Part shown: piece after piece, positions 31,936 to 43,418 of the stretch
Position numbering within the stretch: position 1 is the first letter of the stretch
How the letters are laid out: every line of letters begins with the position of its first letter
Source of the DNA: Calliopum simillimum
Lineage: Eukaryota > Arthropoda > Insecta > Diptera > Lauxaniidae
Length of the DNA stretch: 64,000 bases
Assembly (NCBI GenBank): GCA_951812925.1
Contig: OX638372.1
Coordinates: forward strand, 86,387,058 to 86,451,057
Direction of reading: 5' to 3'
Made by a program: the position numbers and the translations under genes
Notes under the pieces: generated by a model
The model's database searches: none
What the model saw: the letters and a program-made list of their open reading frames with translations, nothing else
Told to the model about the DNA's origin: nothing

Positions 31936-32374
31936 ATGGTAAGTAAAAGAATAGATAAATATGAAATTAAAGAACATACATTTGTATCTATATTTTTAGG
32001 AAACTGACACACTATGTCACGAAAAGGATTTCAAAATTCAAGCTGAATGGCATTTTCATGCGACAGCGCATGGAAAAGGGCCATGTGATGGAATCGGTGG
32101 CAATTTAAAACGACTGGCAGAACGTCTTACGACTTACGATCTTTATCAATGGGCGAAAGCAAATTTTGACAAATCAGAAATTTGTTTCAGCCCAAAGGAA
32201 AACCATGAAAAATGTGCTATAGCGCTAAAAAAACGTTTTAGAGATGCAAAAACGATACAAGGTACTCAATCATATCATTCTTTTGTACCAACTTCTGAAA
32301 TGACTTTAATTTTGCGACCATTTTCTTCGTCATTAGAAACTACTATGTTTCCAAAAAATAGTAAAAATGTATGA
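31936..32374 (+). CDS. Chimeric two-exon ORF created at the duplication junction
   Basis: Exon 1 is the ATG alone (31936-31938), followed by a consensus donor GTAAGT. The intron is 61 bp (31939-31999, ending TATTTTTAG) and exon 2 is 32000-32374. Exon 2 begins with the four codons E-T-D-T of the Myb/SANT-like gene. It then runs, without a frame change, into LCHEKDFKIQAEWHFHAT, GKGPCDGIGGNLKRL and KRFRDAKTIQGTQSYHSF of the DDE-like transposase, ending at its natural TGA. The total is 125 codons with no stop. It keeps AHGKGPCDG, closer to the family pattern than the KQGKGPCDG of the parent copy at 18752. AATAAA follows at 32460. Only the last acidic block is included, so transposase activity is not expected. 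Expression is unknown. Confidence 0.55.
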
Positions 32375-32526
32375 AAACACGAAAAAAGAAAGATTTTATT
32401 ATTTTGATAATGTTATGTTATTGCATTGTATTTTTATTACTTGAAATTGAATTGATTTGAATAAAAATGTACATATTGATTTGTGTGAATTTTTCCAGAA
32501 TTTACTTAAACATTTCATAATTTTTA

Positions 32527-33466
32527 AAAAAAAGGTCAAAAAAAATAAATTAAAACATACCCAAAAATTCCAAAAAAATTCCCACGTATTCCTTGGACGA
32601 TTGTAAGCTTTTTATGCTTAGTTCACTTTTTTTGTAAGACGCCTACCCATAGAGTAAATAAAGCGTTTTCCCTTACATGGGCGTTCAACAGCCAAAAACT
32701 CTAATTTAGCGACCAAATCCGAATCTTGAGTCATATATCATTTTAAAGCTTAGAAATTGGGCTTTCATTTAAATGCTTGGAATCGTTCAAGGAATAAACG
32801 AACATGTTTTTGTAATTTTTTGAAATCTTTTTTGAAGAGTTTTTCAAAAATTATTAGAAAAAAAAAATTTTTTTTAAACTTTCCAAAAAATTTAAAAAAA
32901 AATCACACGTATTGCTTGGACGATTCCAAGCATTTTTTGCCTTGTACACTTTTTACATGAGTTGCTTTCCTCTGGAGTAAAAAAAGATTTTTGCCTTCAG
33001 CGGGCGTTCAAAAGCCAAAAACACCCATGTAGCGTCCGAATCCCATCTTGAGTCATACATCATTTTAAAGCTTATAAATTATGCTTTAATTTAAAGTATT
33101 TTGAAAAAAAATTTAAAAAAAAATTCAAAAGTATTTTTAAGTGTAAAAAATTTTGGTGAAAAAAAAATTTTTTCACCAAGAAATATTTTTTTATAAAAAG
33201 AACACTTTAAAGTGAATGGGTTCTGTAACTTAGATTTATAAATTTACAAACTTCAGTGTAAGCTAAAAATTTTTGAAAAAACACCATTTTCATGGAAATG
33301 ACGCCAACTTCAACACCCTATATTTTAACAACAAATAGTACTAGGACCTAATCCTCCCGGATTGTTGTTCTTGCACACCGGATCTAACATATTGCCAAAT
33401 TTGAGCGAAATCGGAGACAAAAAAATTTAAACCTGGTACACTTGGCGTGTTTTGCTTCATATACAT
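32527..33466 (-). repeat. Dispersed repeat, two-unit copy in duplicate
   Basis: It is paralogous to 20259-21225 with small indels. It runs to GGCGTGTTTTGCTTCATATAC and is followed directly by the empty GGACG target site at 33469-33473. Confidence 0.8.
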
Positions 33467-33468
33467 TA

Positions 33469-33473
33469 GGACG
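33469..33473. other. Empty target site of the Transib-type element
   Basis: A single GGACG lies between TACATTA and GGTCGAATATTTTTACCGG. Copy 1 has GGACG duplicated around an 889 bp insertion at this point. Confidence 0.92.
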
Positions 33474-33781
33474 GGTCGAATATTTTTACCGGTCTGGCTC
33501 AACAGAAATCATAAAATTTGGGTAATTTTGACGAAGAAAGTATACATTTTCATTGCAGCTTACCCTCCCGATATTTACAAAGTAGATTTGTCCTTATACA
33601 TATCTTTTAAGGCTAGAAAAATAAGGTATTTTCTTGCAAATAATTCGAATTTTTTTGACCCGAATAATCTTTATTACTGCTTAAAAAATAAATTGTGAAA
33701 AGTCCCTTGCGAAATTGTGGCTGCACAAAAAGTTATTATCTCGCTAACGGTTACATTGGCGAAGAATTTTGTATCTCTCAA

Positions 33782-33988
33782 TTAATTTAAAATTGAATAT
33801 TTCACTTTGTTTAAAATAAGCTTCGGTTTGTCACCTTGCCTCCTTACCATTCGAGCTATTAATTTCCAATCTTCGGGCCATAAAATCTTATCTACTCTTT
33901 CACACTCCATCTCACTGTGACCCGATACCACAAATTTCAGTTCAGTCTGCTTGATGTTTCGCATGTCTTGAACTGCTTTTAAAAGCAT
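33782..33988 (-). pseudogene. DDE-like fragment, duplicate with 33 bp deletion
   Basis: It is paralogous to 22470-22712. It reads SGHSEMECERVDKILW: the 33 bp deletion is in frame and removes 11 codons containing the D-S-x-H-x-x-I-E core. A shorter indel near the C-terminus changes a few more residues. Confidence 0.6.
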
Positions 33989-34651
33989 TGCAGCTGTAAA
34001 TTGATAAAGGTTTTAACCTCCATATCTATTTCTTTAAAATATAACTAGTTGATGCAATTGGTAAATTTCAACATCCCATTAGATGCTTGTAGCCTACCGC
34101 ATCTAAGCAATCGTTTGTCTAAAAAATTTAATTTTTGCTTATAATTGAAACATTGAAATAATCTATATATCTCATTTCAAGCCTACAATCACTTATGTAA
34201 TACAGACAAGTTTTTACGATCAGAGGACACAAATTATTAAGTTACTAATGAATCGAAAACCATAACATCAAAATTAGTTAGGCAAGAATTTGCAACCTTG
34301 TCTCTTGGTAAAATTTTTCTCATAAAGTCAACCAAAAATCCACAAGAAATCGAGTCTAAAATTTTTCCGGAAAAATTGGATTTTTATGTAGGCACTTGTA
34401 ATATATGGAAATTTATAAATACAAATTTGTTATTCCCTCAAATAGCTGTCTACTCTAAGGAGACCATTAGGGGTTGGTATACGTAAAAATTTGGAATCAA
34501 TTACAATCAATACAATGTACACGGAACGCATTGAGAATTACGCCTAAAAGACTACAAAAAATTCTTTAAATTAATTGAAGTTATACTTGAAATCAAACAA
34601 TATTCAAAAATTGTTAGTTATTGCTAAATTAATTTCGATCTCTTCTTCCAG

Positions 34652-34752
34652 ATACAATTAATTCAACAACTTCCTCAACTTCGTAAGGCATTTCAGGCTG
34701 AAAAAAGAGGCATTTTAGGAAGGTTTTTAAAGACCATGCCAGCAATTCCAGA
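34652..34752 (+). CDS. Duplicate of the possible 101 bp exon
   Basis: It is identical to 23375-23475, with the same acceptor and donor. See that entry for what can be read in it. Confidence 0.28.
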
Positions 34753-34851
34753 GTAAGTACTTTTATTTTATAATTTATACAATTTACATTTACATACATA
34801 TGTATCTACTAAAACACAATCAATGATAGATATAATTAATATTAGTATAAG

Positions 34852-35140
34852 AAGAAAAACACGCCAGCTAAAATTTGTTTGTCTCCGATTTCGCTCAAAT
34901 TTGGCAATATGATAGTTCCGGTGTGCAAAATTAATAATCCGGGAGGATTTGGTTGTTAAAATACAGTGTGTTGAAGATGGCGTTTTTAGTCATTTTCATA
35001 AAAAGGGTGTTCTTTCAAAAATTTATAGCTTACACTAATGTTTGTAAATTGATATATGTTAGTAACTGGTCCTATTAATTTTTAAGTGTCCTTTTTATAA
35101 AAAAATATTACTTGGTGAAAAAAATTAATTTTTTCAAAAA
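34852..35140 (+). repeat. Dispersed repeat copy in duplicate
   Basis: It is paralogous to 23573-23860, carrying the same eroded start AACACGCCAG and the same internal blocks. Confidence 0.75.
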
Positions 35141-35435
35141 ATCATTACATAAATAGTTTTATGAATGAACTTGTTGCTTTAGCATCGTTCACCATATTAT
35201 GTGCAATGCTACCTACCATTTGCAAAAAAAACTATCGATTTTATTTTCAAAAGAATTGCAAATGAATTCCTCATTAACATATGTATTCGATACTCTTATA
35301 ATGGGGATAGCCTTAATGATATCCTTAATATTTTTGCCAGAAACTTTTGCAATTACATCTAAAAAAATGCAATATTTTTATAAGAACATTAAATTTTCAA
35401 CTAAATGATTGAAATCTTACATTACAAAAATTTTT

Positions 35436-35648
35436 TTACCTCAAACATAAAAAATCTTCATCTTGTTTTTTAAGGGAATTTATTGCGACCTTTTTTGCAT
35501 TTGACCTATGGCAAACCAATGCTAGCGGTTCAGGACCAGCATTGATCATGTAATTAATACATTGAAGTATTATTTCTAAAATTTCGTGACCATTTAATGC
35601 ATTATAAGTACGGTGACCATTTATTGGAAATTGAAAAACAGAACACAA
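35436..35648 (-). pseudogene. P-element/THAP9-like fragment, duplicate
   Basis: It is paralogous to 24155-24412. The conserved stretch NALNGHEILEIILQCINYMIN to VAINSLKKQDED is unchanged. Only the poly-Phe leader differs, because the A-run length varies. Confidence 0.5.
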
Positions 35649-36616
35649 AAAAAAAAAAAAAAAAACAAGGAATACATTTTAACTAAGTACATTAGGCCTG
35701 CGCTATTTTATGATTTTCGGTGATGCCACCCCCTGAAATCCTCCCATTGGTCATAAGAACAAACACTATGAAGTTTCACGGCAATCGGATAACGATAACC
35801 CGGCCCTCAAGAGAGGTCAAGGTCAAGTTGAGGTTTCAGGCAAAAAATAATGGAAATTTTTTTTTTTTACTTAATTAAATTAGTCAAAGTATAATTTTAT
35901 CTTATAGCAAATTGAAATACCTTTCTAACAAGCTATAATTGTTTAATATGTATTGAATGCCATACTACTACATAAGGTGTTTTGCGGCAATTTTGCTAAT
36001 GTCGATAAAAGAAAAATTCATAGAACTCGTATTAATTACCCGATTTTTACTAAATCACTTTCTCATGCATACTCGTATATTTTTGCAATAAAAAAGGCTT
36101 CTTTTTTGTATCGCTTGCTCTGTTAAGGCATTTCAATCAAATCATAAAAAATCATTATTAAATTTCAGTCATTTTCCTTTTCTTTTTGCCTCAATAAGAT
36201 TGTAACAAATTGTTGGATTAATTTTTTAAATTTACATACAACATTCGTTGATTAGCTAATTTTCTGTGTTTATTTTCGAAAAATTTCGACACTATCTCTT
36301 TTCATGGAACGCCACTTCCTCTTTGATTTAATTTTCGTAAATGGTTTTTCGATTTTTTTTTTCGTAACATTATATCAACAGTTTTATGTCTGTTCCAGCT
36401 AATTCCCGAAAAACTCACCCTTTGAGTCAACTTCTGAAGTGACGGTCGCCAAAGTAATCTTCCGGAAAAGGTGCTCCGCCGCACCGTGACCTGCGCTGTT
36501 TAGTCTCAGGGCCAAAAAGAAAAGGGAAACACTTCGCACTTCTGTTGGCTTTGTTGTAATTTCGTTTTATTTTAAGTTACTTTAGTTTATGTTAATTTGC
36601 TATTTTTCAACTTTTG

Positions 36617-37251
36617 ATTTATGATTTAATTTTAGTTTTTTATATAATTTATAATTTTCCCACTGCAAAAAATGTGTTGCTGCCATGAGAATTGGCATGT
36701 CATGTACCTATCAAGTTACTTGTCAATGCTACTGTTGACAGCACTGAGCAAGGGCGCGTTTACAATAGTATGCAAGTCGCGCCGCAGCCAAAGTGTCGCG
36801 AGCGACTATTTGACTGCGGCGTGAACAATGTCTAAAAAATTCAAGTAGTATATATTTATCATGCTTATTTCAGATATTTATTTATCGTGATCATCATCCA
36901 AAATGACGATCGGATGTTGTTTTTCAAAAAACTAAAGCGAAACAGTGAACAGACTCATTTGCAGCTGTACTCAATGAATACTCTGAACTTCATCTTGAGA
37001 CATGCAAGTGAAATTCTCTGAAAAATCTACTTGTATCAATGCCATGGCTGGTTCAAGTCCATCAGATGATAAAGCAAGTCTATCCTTTTGATAGCAGTCA
37101 GCTCGGCACCGTTTTATCAAAGTATACTGCAAAAAACTGGGCGTAATTTTCGAAATATGTTCAATTACTATATTTACTGTATCGATTTCTTGAAGCTTGC
37201 TCAGTTTTTCATTATGGTCCTTTCACACAATCCAAGAAAGTTCAGTAGTTA
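36617..37251 (-). pseudogene. Block kept only in copy 2, with DDE-like fragment
   Basis: Minus-strand translation of about 36878-37081 reads LALSSDGLEPAMALIQVDFSE, then NFTCMSQDEVQSIH, a stop where Trp is usual, VQLQMSLFTVSL, a second stop, and HPIVILDDDHDK. D-F-[SA]-E-N followed by Q-D-E-x-Q-S-x-H-W and S-L-F-T is a recurrent pattern of arthropod DDE-like transposons. It is the counterpart of the HFAENYAFVAQ block at 18460. ATTTAT flanks the block at 36617-36622 and 37252-37257. Copy 1 has one ATTTAT (25333-25338) and nothing between, so copy 1 lost the block. Confidence 0.6.
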
Positions 37252-38076
37252 ATTTATCGCAAGTCCACTTTTCTGAATTATTTTTAGCAATTGTTTTGTG
37301 ACAATCCAAGCAAACAATTTTGGTTAAATGCTTGTATCTGCAATGACAAATATGATAAAGTCCTGGTTGCACCTACATACTTAGGTCCTACGGCAATCGC
37401 AAATACTGTGCAATATGTTCAACGCAGTTCTAGTGATTTGGTCTCAGTTCTGCAAACTTCCTCTTTTGAACAATTGCTCCGTGTTGATTGATGAACAATG
37501 TGTGGGTTTCAGAGATAGGGAGAGTCGTATAAATGTCGAATATGCTTCTTTTATTTCGTTTCGTGTTCGTTGCGAATGCTTATGACATCTTTAAGCCCTG
37601 GAGCTTGTCGGCTTACTATATTAAATTGATAATAACATTATTTTATTATTATTATTAGAGCTCCTTCGTCTTTATTTATTAATTAGTCATTTAATGTTCT
37701 TATGATATCGTAAATTAGTTTCTTCTTTAATTAAGCTAACGGCCAATTTGATAGCTGAGACACAAACCAAAATAAACAATTAGCTATAAAATGCTTGCAA
37801 AAGTGGTGCACTCTGGCGGCATTAAATCGCATTGCTATGTGAGGTAATTATAAAGCACAAATGAAATGGGAATGATGTGGAATAAGTACATTGTAGGGGT
37901 ATCTTATTAAACTTCTTTAAATAAAATACATGTGTGCAATCCCAAGACAGATGTTGAATGTAGAGGTTGACTTATTTTGTATACTTTTTTTATTTTCTAC
38001 ATTCAAGCCTACTAATGAGACTTAACGGACAATTCAGAAATGTTTGAGATTTCACTTTTAACTATTTGAGTATAAA

Positions 38077-38330
38077 TACGGTGACCAACCGTCCTGTATT
38101 TTCGGGGACAGTTCTGTATTTTGGTTACGTGTCCCCGGAATTTATTTGAGTAATACGGGACATACAAATGTTCTGTATTTTATTTTGTGTCCCCTATTTT
38201 TCCTGTATTTGGACAGTTCATTTATTAATGTGTATAAAACATAAAAAAAACCGTAATTCATCACAATATGAAGTTGCATATTTTCATATTTATATCAATA
38301 GCTTAAAAACTTCTTGAGAATATGCAAACT
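38077..38330. mobile_element. Truncated TACGGTGACCA hAT relative, duplicate
   Basis: It is paralogous to 26162-26410 and identical apart from a few substitutions, for example TTCGGGGACAG here against TTCGGAGACAG in copy 1. The copy 2 base agrees with the element at 3729-5021. Confidence 0.8.
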
Positions 38331-38561
38331 TAAACTGTGATTATATAGTTTCGCCACTGTTAGAATCATTTTATAAACGGCTCTTTCACAATTAACAACT
38401 GAAATGTCAAAATCATCAGTATAACATTTTTTGGCTGGCACAAAATGTTGAGTAAAGAATTTTCTCCATTATGAATGTAACATAGACACAGCTTCGAGCA
38501 GCACCATGCGCAGGATTTGCTCTAGAAGATGTTTTTCATATAGATTAATTTTATTATGTAC

Positions 38562-38960
38562 ATGAAGAAAAACATGCCAAGTGTACCAGGTAAAAATTTT
38601 TTTGTCTCCGATTTCGCTCAAACTTGGCAATATGGTAGATCCGGTGTACAAGAACAATAATCCGGGTGGATTTGGTCCTAGTACCATTTGTTGTTAAAAC
38701 ACAGGGTGTTGAAGTTTGCGTTTTTAGTCATTTTCATGAAAAGGATGTATTTTAAAAAATTTATATGTAGCTTATACTAAAGTTTCTAAATTGATATAAG
38801 TAAGTAACTGGTCCCATTTATTTTTAAGTGTTCCTTTATAAAAAAATATTACTTGGTGAAAAAATTTTTTTTTCACCAAAATTTTTTACACTTAAAAATA
38901 CTTTTGAATTTCTTTTAAAAAACCCCCTTAAATTTTTTTAAAAGTACGAACGTTTTTTTT
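38562..38960 (+). repeat. Dispersed repeat copy in duplicate
   Basis: It is paralogous to 26643-27050, with the terminal motif altered to AAAAACATGCCAAGTG. Confidence 0.78.
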
Positions 38961-39599
38961 TTTTTTTTTACGAACGTTCCCTGCGATCCCACCACCCGCC
39001 TAACCGCCCGAGAGGCGCATCCGTGTAACGTACGGTTGGGGACCGACCACAAGCAGACCGGACTGCTCTGCTGTTGAGCGGATCAGTGACAACGCGGGAT
39101 ACACGCTTTGAAGCTACAGATCATGACTGATCATCAGCTACATATTAAATCGAAATATGAAGAAGAAACGAGAAAACGCAACACGAGCTAGGAGTTCAAG
39201 TGCAAGATTATTTTACATTTAAGGATAGCTATTGAGTCATCAAAAGAATATAAGTGGTATAAACTGTTGAAATCGTTACAGATGTTACGGAAGGGACTAA
39301 ATAAACTGTGCATAATTTGACCTACAATGTGACAATTTTAGAGGGCGAAAATGCCTTGAGTCTTTCGGTTTCAGCCTTTGGTATGTTTTAATTATTTGTA
39401 CATAAGTATGTTACATTCAATAACAATACTAATATTTAGGGCTTAGCAAAACTTAAAGAAAATAAAAATACTGGATTCAAAAAATTTAAAAAACAAAAAT
39501 TCTTAGTTGGTAACTTTAAAAATGCCTCATTTGGATTCTGTGGCTTAATTTTTAGCATAATTTCGCTAAATAGATAATAGCAAATATCCCTTCTGGGTG

Positions 39600-40980
39600 G
39601 CCATTTCCATTAATGGCTTGAGCTGGTAATAGAGTATACAATTGCGCCTTCATCGTCGATGTAGGTAATCACACCAGTATAGCTTTTTTTTTGTTGTATC
39701 TGATCAAAACAAAGTTGCCCACTAGGAGAGAAGTTGAGTCTAAGTTGTTTGGGTTAGTTTGCTCTTCTACTATATCATCGTTATTAAAATCCAAATCTTC
39801 AATAATATCTACAAGCTCCAAAGAACTTACAACGCTGTAATCAATCATCAGAGCTTTCCTTGGAAGTTTCTTTACCTTTTGATCGCTTTTTCTTCATTTT
39901 CTTGATGACCTGGCGAGATGCTTTTTCTTTGATTTTGTCCCTTTTAAGATTTTATTTTTGTTTATATTGTCCAAAGGTGGTTGGTGGGGCATTTCGTTTT
40001 GATGTGGTTGGTGGCGAGTCAGTATTTTGAACTTCTGATGCTGGGATATCTTTTGGACAAATACTTTGACCAGCTGGCACATTTAATTTCTTCCTACGAC
40101 TTATTTTTGGAATATTTGAAATTTCCATGCGTTTAGCCTTAATTTGTATCAGAAATGCTTCTCCAACATTTTTTGGATGGGTGTTCGTCATCATTGCTTC
40201 CATTCAATTTTATAAGCCTTTTCTTCAACTTTTTGATGACTTGGTGAGATGCTTTTCCTTTGATTTTGTCCATTTTAAGATTTTGTTTTTATTTGTATTG
40301 TCCTGAGGTGGTTGGTGGGGCATTTCGTTTTGATGTGGTTGGTAGCGATTCAGTATTTTGAACTTCTGATGCTGGGATATCTTTTGGACAAATACTTTGA
40401 CCAGCTGGCACATTTAATTTCTTCCTATGACTTATTGTTGAAATTTCCATGCGTTTAGCCTTAATTTGTATCAAAAATGCTTCTCCAATATTTTTTGATC
40501 GGTGTTCGTCATCATTGCTTCCATTAAATTTTTTAAGAAGCTCTGATTAATTCAGAGGATAAATAACACATTTCTTGAAACCCGATATCATATTCTGAAT
40601 CGGTCCAAAGTCACCCCAAAAACGTTGTTTTTTTAACATACATGCATTAAAACTACTTAGAGGCAAATATATCCATCAAAGTCGATTGATTAGAGAAGAA
40701 AATTAAACAAGAGTTCTGTTGATATCACTCACCTACCGATAACAATTTTCCTTCCAGTCAATACATAGTAATTTTGTGTAACAATATATCTGAAAGTTCG
40801 CGCTCAAATTAAATATTGAAAACAGACGCTAAGAGCCAATACTTCAAGGATACAGATTGACCTATTACAAATCGATAACTAGTCTTTGAGATGATAATAT
40901 AACGATTTTAATCTTTTTTTTTCTTGCCGGTTATAGTCACCCCCAGATGTTAACGTCACCCCGCTTACAGTACTTAAACG
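39600..40980 (-). pseudogene. pogo/Tigger-like 3' end, duplicate (tentative)
   Basis: It is paralogous to 27692-29050, including the tandem 341 bp duplication. Differences in a T-run and substitutions near 39690 break the terminal open frame that copy 1 still has. The family assignment has the same limits as in copy 1. Confidence 0.4.
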
Positions 40981-42375
40981 GAAAGCTCTTTATATGGCAA
41001 ATTAAATATCCAAGCATACACTAACAAAATTGCTTTATTTTTCTCATGTTGATTTCATAAAATATTTTTTAAGGAGTACTACATGATATAATTAAATACA
41101 ATAAGTTAAAATGTCAAAAGGTTACCTTCACGCAAAACTTAACTTATAATGATGTAACTTAAAATCCATTTAGTCGTATAAACCTATGATTATGCCATCA
41201 ATACGATCAATAAATAAATACAACAATACTTACAACTGTCAATAAGTGTAGAAAATTAAAAAAAAAAAAAAACCAATAACAACAAGTGTAAATAGTAATT
41301 TCATGAAATAAGGTATGAAAACCTTAAAAAAGTGGTTTGCACCGCAATCGAAAATCTCAACTTGAGTCAAAACTAAGGTTTCAGTTAAGCACATAATTGA
41401 TTAGAGAAACCGTAAGCAGCTTGAAATTGAACAAAAAAATGGAAAAAAAAGTTGTATGAAGTTTTTTTTTTTTTTTCGAAACTCTAAATGGATAAATTGA
41501 AATTGAAGCAGGGGAAATACGAAAAATGGAAATTACAAGATGGTAGTTTAAAAAAAAATATATATAATTATATGTGTAGCATACTTAATTTTTTTAATAA
41601 AAAATAGCTTCTTTGGTAGTTGAATCAATTTATGTCAAAAAAAAAAAACAACCTTTTTTTTTTAAATAAAACGAAAGAAGGTGTCAAAATGTCAAATTTA
41701 TATGCTCAGTTTTCCTATTGTTTAGAAGTTATTATGTTGTCCATCCGTTGAACAGTTGAAACAATTGAAACGCACACTTGAATCACTTCATGCAGAGTAA
41801 TAAACATTTTTTTTTTATGTTTTTCGAAACAAAATAATTGAAAACAAATTAATTATGAAAATAATTAAGTAATTGTCTTTATTTTCTTGATTGTTTCTCT
41901 TTGCCATTGTTTCTCTAAGTAACAGTATTTCATATTATCGGGCTGTATTTGCTTTTGTTTGAATTTTTTTTTTTTCTTTCTGTATAAAATTCGCCGTTTT
42001 AATTGCTATTATGTTTTTTTTTTTTAAATGCGTGAATAATTTGGACTGATTTTCCCACAGTGATAGAAAGAGTTGGTGGGAGCTCGTGAGAAAATAATTG
42101 AAATCAAAACAAAGAGAAACTTCGAAAAAGACATCATTCAATTACAGAATAAGACAAATTATTATGTTAATCATAAAAATCAATGTGCTGGGTAAAGAGA
42201 ATGACCCATTTGCTGAACTTTTTATAATACTCGTAAGTAATGTAAAGTTTTATCAGTTTATTGCTTCTTCTGGGGTTCCACAAGACAGAATTATATCCCT
42301 TTTGTTGTTTAAAGTGGATTTAAAATATTTAAATTTTGGGGCACGTTATTTTTGAAACAGCAAATAATAAATTCC

Positions 42376-43100
42376 TAGTGATGGGAACCATCGAATAAAA
42401 ACTATCGAGTTATTCGATAGTTTGCAAAAATTCATTCATTCGATTGTTTTGCAAAAATCATTCATGGACGATTTTTAGTAATGAACGAAAACGACTGAAT
42501 GAAAAAATCACTCATGAACGATTTTTAGTAATGAACGAAAATGATTGAATTCTTTTGTTTTTAGCAATGAATAAGTTATGAACGAAAACGATTGAATTGA
42601 TTTTGTTTCATCCTATGGCTTTTCCAGAGCTTTCTCCAAGGCTGGCCAAATCATTTACGACAGAAGAAAAAGGCTAAAAGGGCAAAAGTTGGATTAAACT
42701 ATTTTTTTAAACAGCAATCTTGGCTTTCAATAGTTTACTTTAGTTTTTTATCTTTTTAAGAAAAATGTATTTGTTTTAGTCACTTACTGTTTTTTTCATT
42801 AAAAATTTGCATTCAATCTATTAAATATACTAAATAAAAAATTTAACAAAAAAATTTAATATATTTTAGGTCATATTTTCTTTAGTTTTCGGCTATACAT
42901 TTTATACTAAATAAGTATATACAGTTTTTTAAAATCCTTAGTACCTTATTTTAATGAATGATATAAATTCTAAATGAGGGAATTTTTCAGAAAATTTAAT
43001 TCAGTAAAATCGTTCATGAACGAAAAAAATCATTCGATAGTCAAATTCATTCAGTTACTATCTATCGATAGTCGAAATCATTCGATAGTTCCCATCACTA
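42376..43100 (+). mobile_element. Internally deleted hAT element, copy 2
   Basis: It is paralogous to 30436-31198, with the same TAGTGATGGGAAC ends and TAAATTCC duplication (42368-42375, 43101-43108). A 38 bp deletion near 42837 is the main difference. The insertion therefore predates the segmental duplication. Confidence 0.9.
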
Positions 43101-43418
43101 TAAATTCCTACTTAAAATTTACATAAATCGTTAAATTTTTATGCTAGAAAAATGTTTAAAAAACGAAAATGTGCAAAATTACGTCAGCTTTTTTTGTCCG
43201 ACGCATAGTTTTTTGAGCCCCCAAAGAGGAAGGTTTGACACCTTGCTGAGTAGTGTACTTTTTTTAAAGTTACTTTAATCACAACTGTGCTTAGTTTAGT
43301 TTCGAGGCTACAGCTATAGTTTTCTTTTAGATATTTAATTTTACAAAAACTTTATGACATTTGAGAATTTTCAAAACGCTGTTGTCTATATTTCAAAATA
43401 TGTATCAATAAGTTCATT

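Larger units (their letters stand above)
18752..32011. repeat. Tandem segmental duplication, copy 1 (13,260 bp)
   Basis: The block is repeated head-to-tail as 32012-43913. Copy 1 runs from CTATGTCACGAAAAGG (inside the DDE-like gene) to GAAACTGACACA (inside a Myb/SANT-like exon). Most of the pair differs by roughly 1-3% substitutions plus indels by eye; the last 2.1 kb is almost identical. Copy-1-specific insertions are 19250-20258 (piggyBac fragment) and 21231-22119 (Transib-type). Copy 1 lacks the 635 bp block 36617-37251. The junction shows no microhomology. Confidence 0.93.
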
